Below, piece by piece: positions 1 to 11,413 of a stretch of 64,000 nucleotides of DNA. Under the pieces are notes generated by a model. It saw only the letters and a program-made list of their open reading frames with translations, was not told the DNA's origin and ran no database searches. Where the stretch lies: assembly GCA_963693285.1 (NCBI GenBank), contig OY848917.1, positions 29,585,245 through 29,649,244 of the forward strand, read 5' to 3'. The DNA is from Xestospongia muta. Its lineage: Eukaryota; Porifera; Demospongiae; Haplosclerida; Petrosiidae. The stretch's first letter is position 1, and every line of letters begins with the position of its first letter. The position numbers and the translations under genes are program-made.

Positions 1-3000
1 ATTAAAATATAATGATCATGCTATCTTTAAACATTCACAGATTTGAATAAATTAATTTTTATCATGATTTTAGTTTATTCTAATGTCTTATTAACTTTAT
101 AATCTATCTTAATGTTATCGCAGACTAAACGAACTCCATTACAATGTGCTGCTGCAAATGGTCATGTTGATGTATTAAAACTTCTCCTAGACTCAAAAGC
201 TAACAAAAATAAAAAAGACACTGTAAGATATCTAATAATTATTATGACAGCTATAATACTATCAATTTGTGTACTTAGAATATGTCTATATTGTAAAATC
301 ACTTGTTCTGTCAATATTTGTTAACATTATATTTTTGTATATTATAGAAAGGGAAAACAGCTATGCACATGGCTGCTGAAAATGGACATTCTAAAGCAGT
401 GTCTATTCTTTTAGAATACAAGGCTTCAGTTAACTGCCGAGACTATGTAAGTTTATGGAACTAATTATTAAAGTCGAATAATGTCTGCATTGTGAATTAA
501 ACAATACTGAATGTTATGTTAATTATAAAATAATCTTTATACAGGACCATTTCACACCTCTTCAATATGCTTATTATGGAGGACATGAGGAAGTGATTCA
601 AATATTACTCTCTGCTAATGCTATTCACTTTAGTGATACTGCTAAGGTTAGTCAACACAAGATGCAATACTTCAACACAAACTAATTAAGTATAGTGAGA
701 GTGTGAGAAACCCTAAAATAGTGTTTGTGTTGCTTAATTCAATTAGATGTTTCATTAAATATACCAACATTATGTCTGCATGTTATTAGTCTCGCGCAGC
801 CAGCTCCTCCCCCCTGCGGGTAGGAAGGGTCTGGTAGACTGTGCATGTAGTGTTCATTCAGAGAACTACCGGATGTTGGTAGTCTGGTAAATGGGTCTAA
901 GTGGATGAGGTTAAACACCTACTCGAAATTTGCTGATTCAGCATGGCGATGTGGCAACCAATGAAGCTATGTGCTAATTCACTGTGATTTAACGTTAATT
1001 AGCTTATCTTTGCTTATATATATGTACCCAGCTGTAATTTCATGGACTGTGTGATGGATGGAAACCAACGAAGCTAGGTGGTTGCCACGTTGTCATGCTG
1101 AATCAGCAAATTTCGAGTAGGTGTTTAACCTCATCCACTTAGATCCACTTACCAGGCTATCAACTTCCGGTAGTTTTCTGAACGAACACTATATGCACAG
1201 TCTACCAGACCCTTCCTACCCGCAGGGGGGAGGGGCTGGCTACATGAGACTAGCATGTCATAGTGATAAGAGTCTATGTAATATATGTTACTATAGCAGT
1301 TGTTTAACTATTTTTAATTCAACTTGTTTAATGGCATTTACTTTGTTCTATTATAGAATTTAAAGTTGATTGGGGTTGCCGAGAGAGGTGATATTGATAA
1401 AGTCAAAGAGTGTATTGACAATGGGGCTGATGTCAACTATATACATAAAACAGTAAGTATGATAAACATGTGTATATTATTTCTAATATGGGTGCCAGAA
1501 ACCACAAAATTAGATAGTAGGGATTATATAATTACATTGTAAGTTTCACAAGTGTTATCTAGATTTACCTACTTAGATCATTATTCCACTTCATTACATT
1601 AGTATAGTCTAATTCTTTCTTCATTAGATTAAACTGAGCTCCTTGCATCTTTCTGCTATAAAAGGGCATAATGAAATAGCTAGGGTTTTATTGTGTCATG
1701 GTGCTGAAATGAAAATTAAGGATGAAGTAAGATTATTGATGTAGTCATTTCCTCATTCATTTTCAATATAGGCTGAACGGACACCACTTCATTGGGCATG
1801 TTGTAAAGGAGACCATGAGCTTGTTCAAATATTGCTCGAACATATAAATGATTCAAATGACGTAAGTAATTTGCTTTTAATCAATAACAAGAATATTTTA
1901 TAACCTCTATGTTATAATTGTGTGTACTCAAACAATTTCTTTAGGATGTCCTAGTGCTTCAGGATATATGGGGTGACTCTCCTCTTCATCTCGCTTGTAG
2001 TAATGGCAATGTTGCTATTGTCAAATCACTCCTCTCTACACTTTTTTATATCAACTGTAATTTGACAAACATTGATGACAAAACCCCTTCAGATGTTATT
2101 AGCAGTAATATCTCAGATAAAGACAGACAAGAAATACTGTCACTTTTGAAAGCTGATAATCATACTGAAACTGACGAACTTAATACATCCATGGAAGAAA
2201 GTGTTGATACTGATGGTGCTGTAACAATGGTAATGTCAATTATGTCTAATGTTAGCAATGCATGACATTGTTTCAATAGGATTTTGATGCTAGCGAGGAA
2301 GGGAAAGTCAAAATGGTAAAGATGTCTTCACGTAAAGAGAGTAAAAAGGACATTTTCGATACCTCTGAGGTTAGTTTCTTGTCTTCAAACCATGTATAGT
2401 CAATCATTTAAGATACTCAAGGTAGTCCACTCTAATAATTCACACATGTATCCTTATAACATGACCTTATTAACTAACCTTTTTGTCAGTTGCCATATAT
2501 TCAGTTATGATGTTGACTAATATGCCATATGTAACTGCTTCATAAATTTGGAGTTTCTTGAAATATTTAATTGATTTATCAATAAGATGAAGAAGTTATC
2601 ACTTCCTCTTCAATGAAAATGATCCCATGGTTTGCAATGTAATTGACAATAATAGAATATTATGAGAAAGTTAGCATTGTATACCAGTGTTTAGCTCTAT
2701 CTCTCACTACAAACCGGGTTCAATTATTGTTTTTGACAAATTTATTCTTATATAGAATCTCGAGTTAGCTGAAGCTGCAAAACAAGGTGATCTTGAAAAT
2801 GTGTCATTGTACATTGAAAAAGGAGCAAATGTTGATTATGTTGACAAGATGGTAATCAGATTATAATTAAAAATTACTATAATCATCTAGCATTATCTGT
2901 CTTTTAATACTATAAATTTTTGATTTCTTAGAAACAATCTCCTTTGCATCATGCTGCAATGTATGGACATGCAAAAGTAGTAGCTTTTTTGTTGGAGAGT

Positions 3001-6000
3001 AGGGCAAATCTAACAATCAAGGATGTGGTTAGTAGTAATTACATAATTACTTTAAATTTATAATAATAACTGATTAATTACATGTAACATATAATATGTT
3101 GTGGCTTAAAATATCAATAACCAGAGAAAGAACAGTTAGCATATGTTTTTTTTCATAATGTGTTCTTGTGCTAACAAGGATAAGGAAATGATTTGATATA
3201 ATAGCAAACACTACACTAACTTATATAAGAAAAGATTTGTTTCTTAATGTTGATAAGTTACTGTTTCTTCCTCATTTCAATTTGAAGCATGGACAAACCG
3301 CACTTCATTTGGCATGCATTAAAGATAAGAGAGAGGTTATTCAAGTTATGTTGGAAATGAATGAGAGTCAGTTTCGTGTAAGTTTTACTTATTGTTAGTT
3401 GTATATTCTTGTATTAACTGCTAAGAATATTATAGTTAAAGTATAATAATATTGTACTGTGAGTCCTCTAAAAATTTGTAATGATAGATGTTCAAATATT
3501 CTTAATATGATTGAATTAAAGAGCCTTAAAATGGTTTACTAGTAAAGCTAAAGCAAATTATTAAGTGTAATTTAAAATGAGTAAGCTATCTTTCTTCTCT
3601 GGTCTTCCAATATACATGAAAGTTGTGTTACAGAGTGTACAAAAGTATTCTACTTTAATTTTGTAGACAAATAAATTGAAGCAAATACTGTGAATAATCA
3701 TGATTTTTATTGTAAAAATGGAGAAACAAATTTTCAGAGAAGCTATGGTAACATCCTACTCCATACTGTACTATTAAATTTGAAGTGATGCTATTATAAT
3801 TAGTTTCTATTTTCTTCAACCTATATTAAAAACAATAACAACAATATTATATACAAGCAATATTTACTTGTACAATTTTTCATGTTATAGGAATGCCTTA
3901 AATATCAAAATAACTCTGGAAACACACCTTTGCACTGTGCATGCAAAGTTGGCAACATTGACACAATTCGTTTACTACTGCTCCATCAAAGTGCTGACAC
4001 AGCTAATGTCCAGAACAGATCCGGTCAAAGACCAATAGAAATGATTCAGCATAACGTCTCCAATATCATAGATTTATTTGACCTCTTTAGACCTAGTTCT
4101 CGGAAAGAATACTTTATAGTTCCTCAGACTCGGGTATTTGTATGTGGAAATCCTGGATCAGGGAAGAGCACACTCGCTGAGTTAATATCACAATATGATC
4201 CCAATGATCTTCCAACTAACATACTTCCTAAAGTGCAGACACAAAGAATGATAACTACGATTGATGAGAGTCAAAATATTGTTCTCTATGATTTTGTAGG
4301 ACAACTTGACTACACGAGTTATGCCGCTGCTCTTGAAAAGATTTTAGTTGATTCTCCATCAGTTTTTATTATGGTAGTCAACTTACCTGATAGTCATGAC
4401 CGTAGTGAAATAGCCTTAAAAAATTGGATTTCTTCTATTGACAATGTAATTGCAAAAATATCTAAGCAATCTCAGCTTATTGTAGTTGGAAACCATAGAA
4501 ACAGTGTCCAAAAGACAGATATCTGCAAATTGAATGCATTTGTACATAGAACTATGGAATCAGTCACCCATCTTAAGTTAAAAGCAGTAGTTTCTCTTGA
4601 TTATCGGTATCCTGAAAGCAAGCAAGCATCTGAGCTGATACAATATTTAAAAGAAAGCACCAAATTAATTGGGAGCATGTCTAAATCACATAGTGTTAGC
4701 TTCGATTGCTTTTGTTTGCATGCTTCATTACAATGTAAATATAAGGATATTCCAACTAACTTAGAGAGGGTCACTTATGACTTTACTAAAAGTGCTGCTG
4801 AGTTGACAAAATTGCTAGAAACACTAAGTGCTAAAGGATTGATTTTGTTTTTGAAAGTCAAAAAAACCCATTGGATTATTGCAAACGAATCTAGTTTTTG
4901 GAATGAAGTCACTAACAAGCTTCTTGCATCAATAAATGTAGAGGATAGCATTTTTAGTAATACTGGAGTAGTTGCATGTTCAGCTTTTGAAGAATTGTTT
5001 CCTGATTACAATGGCATTGTAGATATTCTGAAAAGCCTACAAATTTGTGATACTGTTGACCCCAATATACTAACAAAGAAGACAAACATTCGTGCAAAGA
5101 CAAACAATTCAGAACTATCTGAAGAGCTTCTCTACTTTCCATCCTTAGTTAGCACAGAACCACACACTTTAGCTACCACCATCAAAAAAGGGTATGGTTG
5201 GGGTTTCTTTTATAGCAATGATGAAAATGTCCTACCTAATTCCTTTCGTGATAAGCTCCTTTTACAACTTGCATATAGTGAATGTCACTCATTGCGACCA
5301 AGAATTGGGAGAGTTGGTTCAATAAGAAAGAATGAAGTATTAAATCGCAGCTGCAAAGTATGGACCAATGGTATCTACTGGAAAAGTGCAAGAAATGTTG
5401 AAATTACTGTCCAAATTACAAACTACAATCGATTTGTAACTGTGGTGGTGTCTAAATGCGAACCAACACAAGTCAGTCAACTTCGTAGTTCTGTAATAGG
5501 AAAAATCCATTCTTTATTAAAAGAACTAAACCTTTCATTTGATAACATTGCAGAAGCTTTAATATATCCAAAGGATCTTCCTAAAATTCGGACTGCTGAT
5601 CCAAGAGAACTGACACTTATTCCAATTGAAGATGTTGCCTACCACATGTTGCAAAGAACAGAGGTTATTCCCCTTAGAGATTATGGTGTTGATGACATTA
5701 AGTTGAAGAAACTTATCGGGAAAGCAGAGCCTTATTCTGCTATTTGTCCTTCTGTCATAAAAGAGCTTTTTGATGACGAAATAGCCGATCAAGAGTTATC
5801 AGAAGAAAGCTTTAAACATATCCAGCATGTCTGCATTGAGCTAAAACTGACTTTATCTGTAACTCGGTATCACACCTATTCTCAAGTTAGGGGATTCTTA
5901 AATAATTGGAGCATGTTTTCTGGAAAAGATCCCTTGGTAAGTAAAAATCCTACTAAAATTACTGATTCGAATAATATGATATATAACTGAATGAAAATTT

Positions 6001-6599
6001 ACATAGGACATTGCTGACCCGCCTCTTTCAGATGAAGAAATTGAAAAATTGTCCTTATCATCAAAACAAGCAGCATTACTTGGTAAGCATAGCAATAATA
6101 TTACAATACATTTATCATTTATATACTGAACATGATATCACTTGATGCTTTAAAGAGTCTATAAAATATTACCAATTAAATGTCATTGATGTGGTTTATA
6201 CACATTAGCAAAGGACATCTACTAATTTTATATTGTAATTATCACATTTCTACTTCTTTAATTTCACAAGATAAAATTCCAGACAAAAGACACCTACTTG
6301 ATTTACTTGCAACAATTTCTGCTAGATGGAGGAATATTGGTGATGCCCTTGGAGTATCAAACAACAACCTAGAGTCAATTGAAAATGACGGCTCAAATGA
6401 CAAAGTTCGGCTTTCCAAAGTTATACAAATATGGATGGAAGAAATGCCCTCCGATGTAACCTGGAGAACTATCATTGAAGCAGTACGTGGTAATATTGTA
6501 CAAAATGAAGACAAAGCTATAGAAATTGAAGAATTCTTAAAAAAATACTACTATATACAACAAAAATACATTAAGACAAAAACATTTCGTAAAAAGTAA
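1..6599 (+). CDS. Gene A: ankyrin-Roc-COR-death domain protein (5' end outside window)
   Basis: Exons: 124-222, 348-446, 545-646, 1357-1452, 1628-1726, 1772-1861, 1945-2229, 2280-2369, 2756-2851, 2932-3027, 3288-3377, 3891-5936, 6007-6082, 6271-6599. They sum to 3693 nt, so 1230 aa are visible. All junctions are GT-AG. Most exons are phase 0 and hold one ankyrin repeat each (TPLHxA-type motifs), about eleven in all. The large exon adds a P-loop GTPase domain: GNPGSGKST at 4146-4172, then DFVGQ (G3) about 46 residues on. The usual NKxD is replaced by GNHRN. A COR-like region with a WTNGIYWK segment follows. The last exon is a death domain (RWRNIGDALG ... VTWRTIIEAVRG). This is the DAPK1/MFHAS1-like ROCO order without a kinase. 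The role, apoptosis or innate signalling through death-domain contacts, is inferred. The paralogue at 34213-34313 shows that at least one 5' exon lies before position 1. Confidence 0.85.
784..1258. mobile_element. Foldback/MITE inverted-repeat element in gene A intron
   Basis: Two arms of roughly 170-180 bp (about 788-962 and 1076-1252) are reverse complements with scattered mismatches. Both ends read TAGTCTC inward and then share a GCAGCCAGC / GTAGCCAGC block, a GGAAGGGTCTGGTAGACTG block and a CTCGAAATTTGCTGATTCAGCATG block. GCATGT stands on both sides (778-783 and 1253-1258), looking like a target duplication. The paralogous intron in gene B (about 35090-35100) reads straight through GCATGTCATAG, which is the empty site. 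No coding capacity is present. The family is not identified. Confidence 0.9.
4080..5936 (+). other. Roc GTPase plus COR-like region of gene A
   Basis: Within the 2046-nt exon: G1 at 4146-4172 (GNPGSGKST), G3 D-F-V-G-Q near 4287-4301, and a G4-position strand ending VVGNHRN near 4479-4499. This matches the Roc fold of ROCO proteins, which bind GTP and regulate partners through the adjoining COR dimer domain. The G4 Asp that confers guanine specificity is replaced by Asn, so base specificity is uncertain. The C-terminal 350 residues have no sharp motif beyond the WTNGIYWK segment typical of COR-type regions. The last part (RDYGVDDIKLKKLIG onward) I do not recognise. Confidence 0.7.
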
Positions 6600-7869
6600 C
6601 AGTTGTTAATTGTGTTCTTTATAGTATTCTTTATAATGTTATTTTAAAAATAATGTGAATTTTTTTTATAAATTTTGTGGATGTGCTGCAATTTGAAAGA
6701 AAAAATAAACATATTTATCTATATTATTACTTCATTACTTCAGTGACATTATATACAAAGTAGACCACACTGTTAGTACTGAGACATTGGCAATGCAACA
6801 AAGCATAACTATGTTGTAAAGCTTATTTATATCTATTCACAGCTGGCCATAAGGACTTTATTTCTGTACATATAGTCAACCTTCCAACAAAAACAAGGCT
6901 AGCTTATTTGCAGATCTATTTATAAATTACCTAATTCAGAATATACATATCACACTCCAATACTGATTTCCTCATTGTTAATTATTAATTAGCAAATGTG
7001 TTATCAACACAGAAGCCTCTAAGCTGCTTCTTACCCAGTAATTCATATATACTAAAGTAGTATGTGTATATTGCTATATATGAAATGAATATGTACATGT
7101 ATTCATATTAAAACTGTTTAGTAATAAAAGCTGAATTAATAAAGTATTCTATGTCATATGTACATATTGAAGGATGTACATTTTTAAGTCATTGTACCAT
7201 TTATAAACAGCGAAAAATAAAGTATGGAAATAAAACATTTTCTAATACTATCTACATATATTCTAATGTAATATATATCAAAAAATATAATTAATATTAA
7301 AACTAAAGTTAAAGATTTGCTAACATATTGTTAGAAAATTCTACGGGTACATGCAAGTCAATAATATGTACATGTACAACATTAATGCATGCTACTCACA
7401 CCAAGAGCCACAAAATGAACAAAAACTACATATATTGGACATTTGACTGGACTATGATGATAACAGCTATATATAAAACATATTCGTGTTTTGTTTATGT
7501 TAAAAAAGTGAGGGAAGCTTATTACATTATTGAGAAGCCATAGGAAAAGTAATAGGAGAGTGGGTAATCCCAGCATTCCAGGTAGTTGCATGCATGTATG
7601 GTTCAGGACAATATTCTGAACATACTGATAAAATATTGAATTGCATTAGAATAAGCAATCACTGATGTTTCTTAAGATTTGCTAAAATTCAGTTGTGATT
7701 TTGTTATTAGTATAATTATAATATAACACAAATTTACATGTCGAAACATGATGGACTTCATTTCCACTTAATTTGCCATTTTATATTTAAATTTTTCATT
7801 TAAAAGCTGAAAAATTAAAACTGTTAATCCTCTGGTTGATTAGTTTATGCACTATATGGTGTTCAGCAA
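6600..7869. other. Intergenic region A-C
   Basis: No gene is supported here. The first 400 bp (to about 7010) are the 3' flank of gene A and match 40255-40690 downstream of gene B, so they belong to the duplicated block; AATAAA occurs near 6700. From about 7330 to 7880 the sequence is a diverged copy of the repeat found at 18700-19780 and 20400-21540, that is, the upstream flank of the C/E cassettes. Confidence 0.6.
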
Positions 7870-7880
7870 TGCGCATGCGT
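7870..7880. promoter_or_regulatory. NRF1-like palindrome upstream of gene C
   Basis: TGCGCATGCGT lies 89 bp before the gene C start codon. It fits the animal NRF1 core (YGCGCAYGCGCR, one end mismatched) and is unusual in such AT-rich DNA. The same site is kept upstream of the paralogue E (21533-21543). Factor identity is inferred from the motif only. Confidence 0.5.
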
Positions 7881-7958
7881 ATTAAGTGTGTAATAATACT
7901 TGCACATAATACAGTGTTAATATTAGCGAGCGTGTCGTTACGAACATACCAGGGTAAA

Positions 7959-10900
7959 ATGGCACAGAAGAGATTGGTAAGTTAACTATATACTACAAGA
8001 AAGTATTCATCTCTTTAGTTATTTTTACAATGAACAACAAAAGCATCGTTTTTTGATATTATAGAATAAGCAGATGATTTCCGCTTTTGAGAGTGGTGAT
8101 CTAGATGCAGTAAAGGCTGCTATTGAAAAAGGAGCTGACATTAATGCTAAAGATGGTGTAAGTTAAGCGCAATCTATATGGATTGTATTCCTTAATCATT
8201 TAGAATAGAATGACCTTGCTGCATCATGCCACAAAAGAAGGTGAAACAGATCATATGAGGTGGCTACTCAAGAACAGAGCTTACCCTGATTGTACTGATG
8301 GAGTAAGTACAAATTGAAACATCACATTGTATCAATCACATGAACAACAACTTACCTCTACACTAGAGTCCTATATCAATGACATTAACTTGTACAACAA
8401 TGACTGAGATCAATAGTACATCAAAGTTCAATGATAAAAATTGAGTCATTTACACTATAAAGTCTTTTCAATTCAATCTAAATTACCCTAGCTTTTTCTA
8501 TATAATAAACAATGAAGCTACAATGTATCATTTAATAAAGCTCATCATTAAGTTGTGCCCTATAATAACAGCTTATGTGTAATAATTAATATAATTATTT
8601 TCAACAACTAATTTGTAGTTTAAAGGTTGGATTATTATTCATGTGAATTACTCACTATTTATAAACAATTTTTTGCTTTGTTATAGTATGACATACCAAC
8701 AAATTATTATATATAGTGAATAACTCTAGGTTCCATAGTATTCCATCCATGTAAACTACAAATGTGTTTTAAAATGACATATTATGTTTCACAGTAAGTT
8801 GTGATCACTTATTTGAGTTATGCATGCTCGCTCTTTTCATGCTGTGTGAATTTATGACTTTCATCCAATTATATTAATGTAATCAAACTATTTACACATG
8901 TAACTATGTAGTTCAATCAACACTGTACAAAATATTTAATTGAACTGCCAGAATACTACATACCATTTGTCAGATTATGTGCATGTATCCCTACTCTTGC
9001 ATGATCAGACATTTGAACCTTCCCTCAAATGTCTGACAATGCAAGACTAATGTAACATATACTAACAGTGTAATATTAATGACAAAAATAGACAAACAGC
9101 AACTTAATTTGCATTTCCTCTTCACACGACTCACATCATTGCTCTTTTCTGGATTCCATAGTAAATTATCATTTATCAGCATATCACTAAAATTCTTATG
9201 AATACCATGGAATTTAGTTCATGTTAATAATATTAACAAGCATCTGTAATCATATATGGTGTGATGTTGTTACAGATTTGGTATAAAATATCACATATAC
9301 CTTATAATATTATATACTAAACTTCATTAAATCATAGCACACGTGTCACAGCTTTAGTTTGCTTTTTATGATAATTGCATTCATAGCTATGAGGAGAAGG
9401 TAAAGGAGTAGCAAGGTTAAAACATTTTAGTCCTATACTATGAGCCTAGTGTATATACATGTACCTTATACTAACAGTGAAAGGTAAACTTAATCATCTA
9501 GTGGCTAAAAGAGACAAACAGCAACTTAATTTGCATATCCTTTTCAAATGAGACACATATTGGTCTTCCTTGGATTCCATAGTAATATCTCACATAGTAT
9601 ACTTTTATATATAACTAACACTCTTATGATTGTGATGGAATTTAGTTTATGTTAATAATATTACAAAGTGGTATAGCATATCTATATTGAATGCATATGG
9701 TGAGTTTAACAATTAATACATGGTGTAGTAAGTGCCAACTCAAAATGAATACAATAAAAAAATATTATCGAACGTGCAGATGTATTTAAGCACTCCCTCA
9801 TCTCTCATTATAGATAAAGTAGGCATAATTTTTGTATACACAATAAAATATCATAATTATAGTAAATGTTATTAAAGAATAGCACACCTGTCACAGCTTT
9901 TGTTTGATTATTATGATAATTTCCATAGTAGCTATGACAGAAAGATCTAGACGTAAAGTAGCAAGGTTAAAATAATATAATATGTAGATAATGAATTTGA
10001 TTATCTTAAATGTGTTCATAGTAAGTTAAACCACATGCTATGCACATTATGCTTTAAAAGTTTGTGAATAATGTTTGTATTTCAAAATTATATATAATAT
10101 AACAGAATCAGTGGACACCATTACATTATGCTGCTATGGATGGTGATATTGAATTAATGCAGGTGCTACTTGAGTTTGGAGCTAATCCTAAAGCTAAGGA
10201 TGGGGTAAGAAACGTGATTATAATATATGAAAATAATTCTAAGCAACATCAGGAAATTTCTATTGTAAAAATAAAAAATATCATGTTTTGAGAAAAATAA
10301 TTTGAGAGCTCGAGTTTTAAGTGAAGACATGTGATTATGTTTGTGATTTACTCTTTAGAACAAATTCACACCAATGTACTATGCTGAAAAGGAGGGCCAT
10401 GAACGAGCTGTTCAACTACTGAAAGATGGATCTGTCACGTCAAAATTATATGTGAGTATAATTATAAAATAGAAGAGATAGGATAAGGCAATAAAACCGA
10501 TATGAAACCACATAATTCTTTATATACATACATATATCCTGCATGCAAGTGAAGGGACTTCATATTTAATATTAAATAATTTTAATAAATATTTGAATTG
10601 CAGGAACCTCCTCCTAAGCCACCAACAGCTCAACAAGAAAAACGTATGTTATATTATGTCAATTATATAAATGGCATTTGTACTTTACATACAGTACATA
10701 TAAAAGCATCAATATAAACAGCTAAGACAAATTTTGAGCACACATAAATACTCATGAAAATTAAAGATTCACTTGAGGTTGTGTCATGCACACATGTAAA
10801 AAATTTATTGAGGTTTCTGTAAAATCATATGACCCAGCTTCATTTAATAACATGAATTTGACTATAGTTTGAAACCTATTTTTTGTTTGTACAGAGATAA

Positions 10901-11226
10901 ATATACAACGTATTCTGAAGAAAAAGCCAGAAAAAGTTGACTTGTTGAATCAGCTTGCTTCTTTAAAAGCAAAATGGTCGGAACTTGGAGAAGGGTTATG
11001 TGTACCTGATGGAGATATTGAATCTATCCGGCAGAGTAACCTAAGGGATGAAGGCAAATTGTCAGCTGTTTTGCAGAAATGGATGGATACCATGAAATCT
11101 CCTGTTACGTGGGAAAAAATTATAGAAGTTGTGGAAGGTCCACTTGTGCAAAACGCTGCTGTAGCTCTTAAGATAAGATCCTTTTTGTCGCAGGAAAACA
11201 CTTTTGAAAAGTATCTTCACATTTAA
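7959..11226 (+). CDS. Gene C: ankyrin-death domain adaptor, 257 aa
   Basis: Exons: 7959-7976, 8065-8157, 8204-8302, 10106-10204, 10359-10451, 10604-10643, 10895-11226 (774 nt with stop). The first exon is only six codons (MAQKRL). Exons 2-5 are phase-0 ankyrin units of 31-33 residues, giving about four repeats. Exon 6 is a proline-rich linker (EPPPKPPTAQQEK). Exon 7 is a death domain (KAKWSELGEGLCV ... VTWEKIIEVVEGPLVQ) related to that of gene A. There is no signal peptide or membrane helix, so it should be cytosolic. Such small proteins act as death-fold adaptors; partners are unknown, but the death domains of A and B are obvious candidates. The E paralogue is almost identical exon for exon. 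The start is chosen because the same tiny exon and splice site are kept in E. Confidence 0.85.
8303..10105. repeat. Expanded intron 3 of gene C with internal imperfect tandem duplication
   Basis: The matching intron in gene E is 286 bp (21974-22259); this one is 1803 bp. Two blocks of roughly 400-500 bp, about 9040-9420 and 9460-9960, repeat each other in order: GACAAACAGCAACTTAATTTGCAT (9090s and 9510s, split here by one or two changes downstream), a GGATTCCATAGTAA block, and AGCACACGTGTCACAGCTTT versus AGCACACCTGTCACAGCTTT. No coding potential is seen. It looks like a repeat insertion followed by local duplication. Confidence 0.65.
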
Positions 11227-11337
11227 AGTTTAAAGGACATCCAGCTGACTATTTTAGGGAATATGTAAAAACTTAATAAGTGCAATAACCTGTGACTTTT
11301 TTTAAATAATTTATTTTAACTAAAAATAATTATTTTG

Positions 11338-11375
11338 TCAAGATCCGCCCACTTACTATTTGAGCATGCGTAAAA
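11338..11375 (+). promoter_or_regulatory. Conserved upstream element of gene D
   Basis: A 38-bp block beginning TCAAGATCCGCCCAC and ending GAGCATGCGTAAAA is identical upstream of F (23481-23518), while the sequence on either side has changed. It lies 39 bp before the gene D ATG, inside the 187-bp gap between the stop of C and the start of D. The position and conservation suggest a core promoter with a GCATGCG half-site. Confidence 0.5.
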
Positions 11376-11413
11376 CAGTTAGTTATTTTTGGGTGGCTTC
11401 ATATTCCTACATT

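Noticed and set aside
3930..5990. The 686-codon frame as a stand-alone Roc-COR gene starting at 3930
   Set aside because: The frame is open upstream to the splice acceptor at 3890 and continues ankyrin sequence. The downstream end runs past a clear donor at 5937 into the death-domain exons.
7328..7591. Overlapping 70-codon frames on both strands upstream of gene C
   Set aside because: They lie in a diverged intergenic repeat, are not conserved in the copies at 18700 and 20400, and show no domain.
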